DNA of 64,000 nt from Chrysomallon squamiferum. Taxonomy: Eukaryota > Mollusca > Gastropoda > Neomphalida > Peltospiridae. The position numbers were made by a program, and so were the translations under genes. The stretch spans positions 1-64,000 of the forward strand of contig CM022670.1 of the NCBI GenBank assembly GCA_012295275.1. Reading direction: 5' to 3'. Under the pieces are notes generated by a model, which saw only the letters and a program-made list of their open reading frames with translations, was not told the origin of the DNA and did no database searches. Below, in pieces: positions 1 to 11,336 of the stretch; the first letter of the stretch is position 1, and every line of letters begins with the position of its first letter.

Positions 1-15
1 GAAACGAAAAAATTC

Positions 16-36
16 GATTTTCAAAAATTGAAAATC
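16..36. repeat. Perfect 9-bp-arm inverted repeat in the satellite monomer
   Basis: GATTTTCAA and TTGAAAATC flank AAA. The arms recur in each monomer. In the copy near 5656-5676 the spacer reads AAG while both arms are intact. Confidence 0.85.
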
Positions 37-128
37 CGTGTGGCACTATTCCGTGTGGTCGGGAAAAATATTTCGACGTGTGCAAAAGGTGCGCGCCGTC
101 GGGGCGAGTGTGGCAAAAACGTTTCCAA

Positions 129-161
129 CATTTTCCAAAGGTGCTGCACCTTTTGAAAATG
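129..161. repeat. Long imperfect inverted repeat inside the satellite monomer
   Basis: CATTTTC (129-135), one mismatched base, then AAAGGTGC (137-144) face GCACCTTT (146-153), one mismatched base and GAAAATG (155-161) around a single central T. This gives 15 of 16 paired positions with a one-base loop. The element recurs in the monomers down the array. It could extrude as a cruciform or fold in a transcript; that is inference. Confidence 0.85.
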
Positions 162-272
162 CGTTTGAAAAAAAAAACGAGCAAATTTTCAAAAACATGT
201 GCGTTTTTTGTGCACGTGTCGGAAACGAGTTGTTCCCCTTGGGTGGGGCGTGCGGCACTTTTGACCCGTGTC

Positions 273-287
273 GGGCAACCCTTGCCC
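273..287. repeat. GGGCAA-CCC-TTGCCC inverted repeat in the satellite monomer
   Basis: Six-base perfect arms around CCC. It is the third dyad of the monomer, about 120 bp before the first dyad of the next one. Confidence 0.8.
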
Positions 288-3200
288 CACTTTTGGGTAT
301 GTGCGCCCGATTTTTCCCACGTGCTCAGAAAAAGTTATTGCACTTTGAAAAAGGTACCCCTAGCATTTTCAACGAAACTTGAAAAAATTCGATTTTCAAA
401 AATTGAAAATCCGTGTGGCACTATTCCGTGTGGTCGGGAAAAATATTTCGACGTGTGCAAAAGGTGCGCGCCGTCGGGGCGAGTGTGGCAAAAACGTTTC
501 CAACATTTTCCAAAGGTGCTGCACCTTTTGAAAATGCGTTTGAAAGAAAAAACAGCAAATTTTCAAAAACATGTGCGTTTTTTGTGCACGTGTCGGAAAC
601 GAGTTGTTCCCCTTGGGTGGGGCGTGCGGCACTTTTGACCCGTGTCGGGCAACCCTTGCCCCATTTTTTGGTATGTGCGCCCGATTTTTCCCACGTGCTC
701 AGAAAAAGTTATTGCACTTTGAAAAAGGTACCCCTAGCATTTTCAACGAAACTTGAAAAAATTCGATTTTCAAAAATTGAAAATCCGTGTGGCACTATTC
801 CGTGTGGTCGGGAAAAATATTTCGACGTGTGCAAAAGGTGCGCGCCGTCGGGGCGAGTGTGGCAAAAACGTTTCCAACATTTTCCAAAGGTGCTGCACCT
901 TTTGAAAATGCGTTTGAAAAAAAAAACGAGCAAATTTTCAAAAACATGTGCGTTTTTTGTGCACGTGTCGGAAACGAGTTGTTCCCCTTGGGTGGGGCGT
1001 GCGGCACTTTTGACCCGTGTCGGGCAACCCTTGCCCCACTTTTGGGTATGTGCGCCCGATTTTTCCCACGTGCTCAGAAAAAGTTATTGCACTTTGAAAA
1101 AAAAATACCCCTAGCATTTTCAACGAAACTTGAAAAAATTCGATTTTCAAAAATTGAAAATCCGTGTGGCACTATTCCGTGTGGTCGGGAAAAATATTTC
1201 GACGTGTGCAAAAGGTGCGCGCCGTCGGGGCGAGTGTGGCAAAAACGTTTCCAACATTTTCCAAAGGTGCTGCACCTTTTGAAAATGCGTTTGAAAAAAA
1301 AAAACGAGCAAATTTTCAAAAACATGTGCGTTTTTTGTGCACGTGTCGGAAACGAGTTGTTCCCCTTGGGTGGGGCGTGCGGCACTTTTGACCCGTGTCG
1401 GGCAACCCTTGCCCCACTTTTGGGTATGTGCGCCCGATTTTTCCCACGTGCTCGGAAAAAGTTATTGCACTTTGAAAAAGGTACCCCTAGCATTTTCAAC
1501 GAAACTTGAAAAAATTCGATTTTCAAAAATTGAAAATCCGTGTGGCACTATTCCGTGTGGTCGGGAAAAATATTTCGACGTGTGCAAAAGGTGCGCGCCG
1601 TCGGGGCGAGTGTGGCAAAAACGTTTCCAACATTTTCCAAAGGTGCTGCACCTTTTGAAAATGCGTTTGAAAAAAAAAACGAGCAAATTTTCAAAAACAT
1701 GTGCGTTTTTTGTGCACGTGTCGGAAACGAGTTGTTCCCCTTGGGTGGGGCGTGCGGCACTTTTGACCCGTGTCGGGCAACCCTTGCCCCACTTTTGGGT
1801 ATGTGCGCCCGATTTTTCCCACGTGCTCGGAAAAAGTTATTGCACTTTGAAAAAGGTACCCCTAGCATTTTCAACGAAACTTGAAAAAATTCGATTTTCA
1901 AAAATTGAAAATCCGTGTGGCACTATTCCGTGTGGTCGGGAAAAATATTTCGACGTGTGCAAAAGGTGCGCGCCGTCGGGGCGAGTGGGCAAAAACGTTT
2001 CCAACATTTTCCAAAGGTGCTGCACCTTTTGAAAATGCGTTTGAAAAAAAAAAAAACGAGCAAATTTTCAAAAACATGTGCGTTTTTTGTGCACGTGTCG
2101 GAAACGAGTTGTTCCCCTTGGGTGGGGCGTGCGGCACTTTTTTGACCCGTGTCGGGCAACCCTTGCCCCACTTTTTGGTATGTGCGCCCGATTTTTCCCA
2201 CGTGCTCGGAAAAAGTTATTGCACTTTGAAAAAGGTACCCCTAGCATTTTCAACGAAACTTGAAAAAATTCGATTTTCAAAAATTGAAAATCCGTGTGGC
2301 ACTATTCCGTGTGGTCGGGAAAAATATTTCGACGTGTGCAAAAGATGCGCGCCGTCGGGGCGAGTGTGGCAAAAACGTTTCCAACATTTTCCAAAGGTGC
2401 TGCACCTTTTGAAAATGCGTTTGAAAAAAAAAAAACGAGCAAATTTTCAAAAACATGTGCGTTTTTTGTGCACGTGTCGGAAACGAGTTGTTCCCCTTGG
2501 GTGGGGCGTGCGGCACTTTTGACCCGTGTCGGGCAACCCTTGCCCCACTTTTGGGTATGTGCGCCCGATTTTTCCCACGTGCTCAGAAAAAATTATTGCA
2601 CTTTGAAAAAGGTACCCCTAGCATTTTCAACGAAACTTGAAAAAATTCGATTTTCAAAAATTGAAAATCCGTGTGGCACTATTCCGTGTGGTCGGGAAAA
2701 ATATTTCGACGTGTGCAAAAGGTGCGCGCCGTCGGGGCGAGTGTGGCAAAACGTTTCCAACATTTTCCAAAGGTGCTGCACCTTTTGAAAATGCGTTTGA
2801 AAAAAAAACGAGCAAATTTTCAAAAACATGTGCGTTTTTTGTGCACGTGTCGGAAACGAGTTGTTCCCCTTGGGTGGGGCGTGCGGCACTTTTGACCCGT
2901 GTCGGGCAACCCTTGCCCCACTTTTGGGTATGTGCGCCCGATTTTTCCCACGTGCTCGGAAAAAATTATTGCACTTTGAAAAAGGTACCCCTAGCATTTT
3001 CAACGAAACTTGAAAAAATTCGATTTTCAAAAATTGAAAATCCGTGTGGCACTATTCCGTGTGGTCGGGAAAAATATTTCGACGTGTGCAAAAGGTGCGC
3101 GCCGTCGGGGCGAGTGTGGCAAAAAAAACGTTTCCAACATTTTCCAAAGGTGCTGCACCTTTTGAAAATGCGTTTGAAAAAAAAAACGAGCAAATTTTCA

Positions 3201-5802
3201 AAAACATGTGCGTTTTTTGTGCACGTGTCGGAAACGAGTTGTTCCCCTTGGGTGGGGCGTGCGGCACTTTTGACCCGTGTCGGGCAACCCTTGCCCCACT
3301 TTTGGGTATGTGCGCCCGATTTTTCCCACGTGCTCGGAAAAAATTATTGCACTTTGAAAAAGGTACCCCTAGCATTTTCAACGAAACTTGAAAAAATTCG
3401 ATTTTCAAAAATTGAAAATCCGTGTGGCACTATTCCGTGTGGTCGGGAAAAATATTTCGACGTGTGCAAAAGGTGCGCGCCGTCGGGGCGAGTGTGGCAA
3501 AAACGTTTCCAACATTTTCCAAAGGTGCTGCACCTTTTGAAAATGCGTTTGAAAAAAAAACGAGCAAATTTTCAAAAACATGTGCGTTTTTTGTGCACGT
3601 GTCGGAAACGAGTTGTTCCCCTTGGGTGGGGCGTGCGGCACTTTTTTTGACCCGTGTCGGGCAACCCTTGCCCCACTTTTGGGTATGTGCGCCCGATTTT
3701 TCCCACGTGCTCGGAAAAAGTTATTGCACTTTGAAAAAGGTACCCCTAGCATTTTCAACGAAACTTGAAAAAATTCGATTTTCAAAAATTGAAAATCCGT
3801 GTGGCACTATTCCGTGTGGTCGGGAAAAATATTTCGACGTGTGCAAAAGGTGCGCGCCGTCGGGGCGAGTGTGGCAAAAACGTTTCCAACATTTTCCAAA
3901 GGTGCTGCACCTTTTGAAAATGCGTTTGAAAAAAAAACGAGCAAATTTTCAAAAACATGTGCGTTTTTTGTGCACGTGTCGGAAACGAGTTGTTCCCCTT
4001 GGGTGGGGCGTGCGGCACTTTTGACCCGTGTCGGGCAACCCTTGCCCCACTTTTGGGTATGTGCGCCCGATTTTTCCCACGTGCTCGGAAAAAGTTATTG
4101 CACTTTGAAAAAGGTACCCCTAGCATTTTCAACGAAACTTGAAAAAATTCGATTTTCAAAAATTGAAAATCCGTGTGGCACTATTCCGTGTGGTCGGGAA
4201 AAATATTTCGACGTGTGCAAAAGGTGCGCGCCGTCGGGGCGAGTGTGGCAAAAACGACGTTCCAACATTTTCCAAAGGTGCTGCACCTTTTGAAAATGCG
4301 TTTGAAAAAAAAACGAGCAAATTTTCAAAAACATGTGCGTTTTTTGTGCACGTGTCGGAAACGAGTTGTTCCCCTTTGGGTGGGGCGTGCGGCACTTTTT
4401 TGACCCGTGTCGGGCAACCCTTGCCCCACTTTTGGGTATGTGCGCCCGATTTTTCCCACGTGCTCGGAAAAAGTTATTGCACTTTGAAAAAGGTACCCCT
4501 AGCATTTTCAACGAAACTTGAAAAAATTCGATTTTCAAAAATTGAAAATCCGTGTGGCACTATTCCGTGTGGTCGGGAAAAATATTTCGACGTGTGCAAA
4601 AGGTGCGCGCCGTCGGGGCGAGTGTGGCAAAAACGTTTCCAACATTTTCCAAAGGTGCTGCACCTTTTGAAAATGCGTTTGAAAAAAAAAACGAGCAAAT
4701 TTTCAAAAACATGTGCGTTTTTTGTGCACGTGTCGGAAACGAGTTGTTCCCCTTGGGTGGGGCGTGCGGCACTTTTGACCCGTGTCGGGCAACCCTTGCC
4801 CCACTTTTGGGTATGTGCGCCCGATTTTTCCCACGTGCTCGGAAAAAGTTATTGCACTTTGAAAAAGGTACCCCTAGCATTTTCAACGAAACTTGAAAAA
4901 ATTCGATTTTCAAAAATTGAAAATCCGTGTGGCACTATTCCGTGTGGTCGGGAAAAATATTTCGACGTGTGCAAAAGGTGCGCGCCGTCGGGGCGAGTGT
5001 GGCAAAAACGTTCCAACATTTTCCAAAGGTGCTGCACCTTTTGAAAATGCGTTTGAAAAAAAAAACGAGCAAATTTTCAAAAACATGTGCGTTTTTTGTG
5101 CACGTGTCGGAAACGAGTTGTTCCCCTTGGGTGGGGCGTGCGGCACTTTTGACCCGTGTCGGGCAACCCTTGCCCCACTTTTGGGTATGTGCGCCCGATT
5201 TTTCCCACGTGCTCGGAAAAAGTTATTGCACTTTGAAAAAAGGTACCCCTAGCATTTTCAACGAAACTTGAAAAAAAATCGATTTTCAAAAATTGAAAAT
5301 CCGTGTGGCACTATTCCGTGTGGTCGGGAAAAATATTTCGACGTGTGCAAAAGGTGCGCGCCGTCGGGGCGAGTGTGGCAAAAACGTTTCCAACATTTTC
5401 CAAAGGTGCTGCACCTTTTGAAAATGCGTTTGAAAAAAAAACGAGCAAATTTTCAAAAACATGTGCGTTTTTTGTGCACGTGTCGGAAACGAGTTGTTCC
5501 CCTTGGGTGGGGCGTGCGGCACTTTTGACCCGTGTCGGGCAACCCTTGCCCCACTTTTGGGTATGTGCGCCCGATTTTTCCCACGTGCTCGGAAAAAGTT
5601 ATTGCACTTTGAAAAAGGTACCCCTAGCATTTTCAACGAAACTTGAAAAAATTCGATTTTCAAAAGTTGAAAATCCGTGTGGCACTATTCCGTGTGGTCG
5701 GGAAAAATATTTCGACGTGTGCAAAAGGTGCGCGCCGTCGGGGCGAGTGTGGCAAAAACGTTTCCAACATTTTCCAAAGGTGCTGCACCTTTTGAAAATG
5801 CG

Positions 5803-6053
5803 TTTGAAAAAAAAAATTTTCAAAAAATTTTTTTGTGTGTGCACGTGTCGGAAACGAGTTGTTCCCCTTCCCGTTGGTGGGACACTTTGACCCGTGTCGG
5901 GCACCCGTGTCGGGCAACCCTTGCCCCACTTTTGGGTATGTGCGCCCGATTTTTCCCACGTGCTCAGAAAAAGTTATTGCACTTTGAAAAAGTACAGGGA
6001 ATAAAACTAGCATTTTCAACGAAACTTGAAAAAAAAATCGATTTTCAAAATTG
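5803..6053. repeat. Degenerate terminal satellite monomer
   Basis: In the last monomer the segment after gcgtttg is rearranged. The cgagc after the A run is gone, cttgggtggggcgtgcgg is replaced by cttcccgttggtggg, and the block cccgtgtcgggca is duplicated at 5890-5913. A short insertion replaces ggtacccc before ctagcattttcaacg. Similarity stops after about 6050. This is the usual look of an array edge, where homogenisation is weak. Confidence 0.85.
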
Positions 6054-6900
6054 AAAAACACAAACCACAGAGGACAAGGCACATAAAACATCAGACCACA
6101 GCATTCAAAACAGCAGCCCACAGGACAACAAGGCACAGAAAAAACAACACCAGACCACAACTTGCACCAAACATACCATGTACCAAATTATCAAGACATA
6201 ACATGCACACTAGCCACCACATTGTGCTATTGTGTGTCTTCCGTGTTATGTTTGTGTTGTGTAAGTGGTACATGTTGTGTATGGTGCCCGTGTGGTGTGC
6301 ACAAGACAGAACAACACAACAAACCACACATACATGACACCCAGAACATCATATATAACATAATGTACATCACACACAAAACACAAACATGCAGCAACAA
6401 GAAACAGATACGATAAGCATAATAGAGACGCCGCGAAGGACAAAGCTTGCAACAACAGGACACATACCAGATAAAACAAAACACAAAACTCTTGCTCAAG
6501 CATACACAGACACATACATCTATCCAGTACACACACTAAACAGCACACAGGACATAAAACAGAGACAGCAGCAGCATAGGGCATACAAAACTGACATACA
6601 GACAACATCAGACACAAACATACAAAAATGCATACGTGACACATATCATACAGGACAAGGAACATAAAACATCAAACCACAGGATTAAAAACAACACATC
6701 ACAGGACACCTACAACATTACACAAAACACAAAATTCTCATCTAAAGCACACACATACAATACAGACACTACACGCTGCACCGGACATAAAACGCAAACA
6801 TCAGAAGCAGAGGCCACAAAAAACACAGATAAAAATATCGCCAGATAAAAAGCTCAACCAGCAACAGCATAGGGTAAAAAAATAATACAGAAATAGATCT
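6051..6900. repeat. AC-rich low-complexity flank with internal degenerate repeats
   Basis: The top strand is dominated by A and C, with recurring words such as acaaggcacataaaacatc (6074) and acaaggaacataaaacatc (6655), each followed by a CCACAG-like word. At about 6222-6300 the bias flips to G/T-rich and then flips back, as if one block were inverted. The short open frames here follow from the skewed composition. No gene is visible. Confidence 0.75.
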
Positions 6901-7075
6901 TGCAACATCGAATACCAGCAAGACACGACTTTTGGTGGGGACGGGTTTGAAGAAAATAAGGAAAAGAAAAAACAAAAAGAAAAGGAGTGGACTCTCCGCC
7001 CATTGAAGGAAAAAATATATTATTAAACTGCCAATACGTGGAAAAAATTAGAAACACATTTTGTAAATATTTTCC

Positions 7076-7232
7076 AACCCTAACCCTAACCCTAACCCTA
7101 ACCCTAACCCTAACCCTAACCCTAACCCTAACCCTAAACCTAAACCTAAACCTAACATGACTGACCCTAACCCTAACCCTAAACCTAAACCTAACCCCAA
7201 ACCTAAACCCTAACCCTAATCCTAATCCTAAC
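7076..7232. repeat. Interstitial telomeric repeat (CCCTAA)n
   Basis: About ten perfect CCCTAA units run from 7078. They grade into CCTAAA variants, are interrupted by a short non-repeat stretch near 7157, then resume as CCCTAA, CCTAAA and CCTAAT variants to 7232. (TTAGGG)n is the telomeric repeat of many animals, molluscs included. The block is short, degenerate towards its right side and flanked by unique DNA on both sides, so it is an internal tract and not a chromosome end. Confidence 0.95.
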
Positions 7233-10091
7233 ATTTTTTAACTGGCTTAGAAACAATAAAAAAATACCTTTAATAAACGACACTATAAACAACAGGGGTT
7301 GGACCTTTGTTAATACAACGATATCGTAGACTAACAATGTTCATAATGACACTTTCGAGATCATGAGTATTTTTTCAGCATGTTAAAGATAGCGTTATAC
7401 ATAACGACACATTCAGGATCATGACGCCAGAAGTCAAAGCAGTACCTTTAATACTTGAATTACCAGGTGTATTTGTATGTTTTGTCAGTTCTACTTTGGA
7501 GTCTGATCTAAGCGATCTAGTGATCTGCTCCGAGCAAATTCTACTTAGGTGTGTGATCTATGCACTTATTTTAATTATTATTTTGTTTATTCTTAGTTTT
7601 TTAATATTATTATACACGGCATAAATTAAACAAATTTTCATTTTACTACATATTTATAATTTATAGGAACAAGGGCTAAAAAGTATACAAATTTGAATTG
7701 AGTGAACATCAAGCTAAAAACGCACTCCTCTCCTCTTTTTCAAAATACAAATTTTCGAATCCAACCAGGTATTGCTTGAGTATTGGAAATTTAGACGATT
7801 AGAATTGGAGTATGCTGGATATTCGTCGGAATGAATGAAAACTCATGTATTTAATCAAAATTGAATTTCGCCTGCATGTTATGTTCTTATATATGTATCA
7901 TGCATTAATCTTTAAGGATTTTAAGATCTTCTTCTCATATTATAGAAATTTCCTAGATATTTGTTTTGCTGTAGATCGCTCTTTAGGTAAAAGATCACAC
8001 GCAAAGGATAGTTTCATGACGTGTAGAACACACGTCAAAGTAGCACCACTTTGTCTGTGTAAATGTACTGTACCTGTATAGCTGTGTTACAATAACACAA
8101 CGAAATAGCTGGCAAATACTGGATTAAAACAGAAAATTGTGCAATAAAGAATTTATTTAACTGTTTTGTTTTGGGGTTTTTTTTGGGGGGGGTTGTTGTT
8201 TTGTTTCTATTTGTGGAGTTCGGAGAGAGAAAGCTGTTGCTTTTTTGTGTTGTTATTTGTTTGTTTTTTTTTTTTTTTGTTCAGTCTGACTGATAATGTG
8301 TCTATAATTAAACTTGATGAGAGATATTCAGTGCAGGGTCCAGTATCAACAGAATTTATAGATTCCTTGTTCCTGAGAACAAATGTGCCAAATACATATA
8401 TACAATTCCCTTACCCACAAAACAAAAAGAAAAAAGAATACAAGTTGAGTAGGCAAGATTGTGATATATGAAAGGTTTTCCAACAGATGTAACATTAATA
8501 AATTTATTGTTTTTTATAGTTATACCTATAGGCTATCTATTATACAAGCTACATACAAAAAAGCAATCAGTTTCATGTTTAGACTTTAATAATAGTTTAA
8601 AGTTATCTCCTAATACTCTAAATGTCTGAAACATTTCCGATTCCAAGTGTTTAAGATCCTCATCCTGTAATTATTAACTTGAGGTTTTAACAGAAATGGT
8701 GGGAATACAGGACTATGTTTAATAAATCAGATTATAGAAACTGCAGCTAAAGCTTTAACTCATATATATCCAAAAAATACATAAAGGCAGATCCACATTT
8801 CCTGAGAAAAGTGGTTACATTAATTATAAAGATGAAACTTTAAAAATGAGTACTAAAAATTTAATCTATACATCCCATCACATGAAAAACACTTAGTTCT
8901 GCAAATAAAAAAAAAACCAAGAATTGGATTAATGAATTACTTAAGTTTTAATATTTATTTTTAAAAAGTTTTTATTTATTACAATATATAATACATTTGT
9001 CAGAAAAACAAATGTGAAAAAATTATAATTTCTGTATTCAACAGTATGAAATGAGCAATTTTAGTTTATAGACTAAGGTGATCAGATACTTAGGAATTGC
9101 TGGAATGAAACGTTTCATCCAGAAAATTTTGTTAGCTTATGTAAGTGAAAAAGATATAATAAACAACAAGAAGAAGAAACACTGATTTATTTTATTTTAT
9201 TTTATTTTTTTTATTTTTTTTTTTTAAACTATAATTTAATTATTTTTAAAAATAACAACAGCACAATTTCATTTCAATCCTATTTTACATATACTAACCC
9301 TTCACTCTGTATTTTAAGCTGCTTATATTGCTGTTTCATTTTATTTATGTTTAGCCAAGTATATAATATTATTTTATATGTGTCACCATAACCACACTCA
9401 AGAATATGAATGTGTACATTATACAGTTCTTCTTTTAAACATTTCACCAAACTACACACACCAATGAATTATCCAAACTGCTTTCATCATTTGTACTTTC
9501 TTTGTAAATAATAGTTTAAACCCACAGCTCTTGTTAGGTGTACTTTATGGATGACCCCTTAAAATACATCACAGATAGGCTTAGCAAACTAGGATATGAA
9601 GAATAATTGCAAATGGCCAAATTAACATTATAATTTTATACATAAACAGGGCTTTGCTTATATAAACAAAATGGCCAAATTAACACAATTGTTTAAAGAT
9701 CAAAGCACCATGAATCAAAGCAAAATGCTCTCATAGACTAAGTTAAACATTTAACAGATAAAATTAAATGAATTCAGAGCATGCTGCTGTTCTAAAAAAT
9801 AAATAAATAATAAAAGTTTCTTTGGCTTAGCGTAAATGGTAATAAAAAATCAAGTAGTATACTATTGAAAAAAAATAATAATAATAAAACCCAACATTTT
9901 CATCAAACAGAAAAAAACCCTAAAATATAACTAACATTAAGATTATTTGCACATTATTATCAATGATTAAAAATAAATAATGTTGCTGTGGGTGGGGTAA
10001 AAGCTGAATTTAAAAACATCACTTCAATACTGACAGCATTTTTCATTTGTTTTTTTGTACTATATTCATGTATTCTGAATTTTGAAACAAA
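7233..10091. other. AT-rich intergenic DNA without a recognisable gene
   Basis: No open frame here has coding character. The segment holds T-rich and G-rich runs at 8166-8280 and (TTTTA)-type low complexity at 9188-9225. A loosely repeated phrase (tcatgacg ... gtcaaag) occurs near 7421 and 8016 and may be a worn repeat. Otherwise I see nothing. Confidence 0.6.
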
Positions 10092-10093
10092 TA

Positions 10094-10865
10094 CAGTGGT
10101 ACCATGACTTAAGAGTTTAACTTGTTCCGTGACTGAGCTAGTAACTCAATTTGCTCATATATTAAATCAATTTTCCTAACTGAAATTAATTGAAATACCA
10201 TTAATCCATTCAAGCCCCCCAAAAAACTGTTTATTTTTATTTTTGTAATGTGTTTTTAAATAAGAAAAATTTCTTTACAAATGACAAATATTGTATAAAA
10301 AAACAAAATAAAAGAGAATGTAAAGAAATAAACTGGTTTTGTAAAGTGTATTTATCTTGGAGATCAGATAAATTATTTGAACATCTTTGGCTGGAGTTGT
10401 AGCCTTTATCGACTCCTTCTGCTTCAGTATGATACACATCGTAGAAGTACTACACTCGTACTTCCTAGCCTTGTTTACAACACACACACCTCGCTGGTGT
10501 TTTTCTATGATTTCATGCTTTAATTCAATGGACATCATCCGCTTCTTCTTCTCAGCGCTGTCCTTTGCACTCAATTTCTTAGGATCCATGATCAGAAAAA
10601 GAAATTTGGCAAAATACTACACAAAACACAAAGACAACACAACACAGATGCTTCCTCAGCAAGGTAACCACATGAAGTAAATGAGTGAGACGCAGAATGC
10701 TGGACAGATGTTGTGTTGTTCGTTGCACCAACAAGCAGTGGCTTAATTGAAGCTCACTCATAACTCAGATTTTGGCTTTCAAATCAAAGCAAAAAATTTA
10801 CCACGCAGCTACTCATAACTTGGAAAACTTGTAAGTTGGTGCACTCGTAAGTCAAGGTATCACTG
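10094..10865 (-). mobile_element. Internally deleted Tigger/pogo-type DNA transposon
   Basis: The ends are inverted: CAGTGGTACCATGACTTA on the left matches the reverse complement of the right end, CAGTGATACCTTGACTTA, with 20 of 23 positions agreeing. A TA dinucleotide flanks each side (10092-10093 and 10866-10867), the target duplication of the Tc1/mariner/pogo superfamily. At about 770 bp it is too short for a full element. It keeps only the transposase N-terminus (minus strand, ATG at 10589) and the 3' end. It is the same deletion derivative as the copy at 63335. Confidence 0.9.
10380..10589 (-). pseudogene. Tigger/pogo transposase N-terminal fragment
   Basis: The minus-strand frame begins with ATG at 10587-10589 and reads MDPKKLSAKDSAEKKKRM, then IELKHEIIEKHQRGV and a segment ending near TPAKDVQ, about 70 residues. 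This matches the start of the CENP-B-like N-terminal helix-turn-helix of Tigger/pogo transposases. Downstream of it the frame continues only into non-coding 3' sequence. The second DNA-binding domain and the DDE catalytic domain are absent, so it cannot act as a transposase. It may record the sequence of the active parent element. Confidence 0.8.
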
Positions 10866-10867
10866 TA

Positions 10868-10940
10868 TATTTTATATTTTGTATTTTTTAATAAATTTAT
10901 ATATATTTACTGTCATTGTTTTTGTTATTGTTATTATTGT

Positions 10941-10972
<32 letters not shown>

Positions 10973-11301
10973 ATTATTATTATTATTATGAATAAATTTG
11001 ATAAATGTTACATAGACATTATCATTCACTTTTATTAATGATCTGAGATTCTAATTAATAAATAAACTTAAAAGTTTTTAAAGATGAGTCATGTCCCTTG
11101 GATTTGTAGGTAACAGCACTCCACGATATCTTCATAAATAAAAATCATTAATCAGATTATATTAAATGAGATTTTTTTACAATTGTTTCTATCAAAGGTT
11201 AATAATTATCAACGTGCTAAACCTAATCAAAAAAAATTAATAAGTTGATTTATTAGAACCGGTTATATTTATTTTGTTATACTGAGAGAAAATTCAGATA
11301 A

Positions 11302-11336
<35 letters not shown>

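Larger units (their letters stand above)
1..6050. repeat. 376-bp tandem satellite array, about 16 monomers
   Basis: A head-to-tail satellite. The landmark ccgtgtggcactattccg recurs near 38, 413, 787, 1164, 1540, 1915, 2294, 2671, 3044, 3422, 3799, 4173, 4552, 4927, 5303 and 5677, so spacing is 373-379 bp. Monomers are almost identical; most differences are lengths of A or T runs (for example the run after gcgtttg) and a few substitutions such as ctcagaaa versus ctcggaaa. The array is visibly richer in G+C than the rest of the window. Because the period is close to a multiple of three and stops are sparse, long frames are open on both strands, but they shift frame with every run-length change, so I treat the array as non-coding. 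The left edge lies outside the window. Confidence 0.97.

Noticed and set aside
1-6050. Tandem array considered as a CRISPR or ribosomal spacer array
   Set aside because: The whole 376-bp unit is conserved, with no unique spacers. No rRNA sequence is visible and the context is an animal genome.
38-6054. Dozens of overlapping open frames of 60-337 codons across the left 6 kb, with recurring peptides on both strands
   Set aside because: They are the same 376-bp satellite read in several frames. Frames change with each A-run length, start codons are not consistent and both strands are open at the same places.
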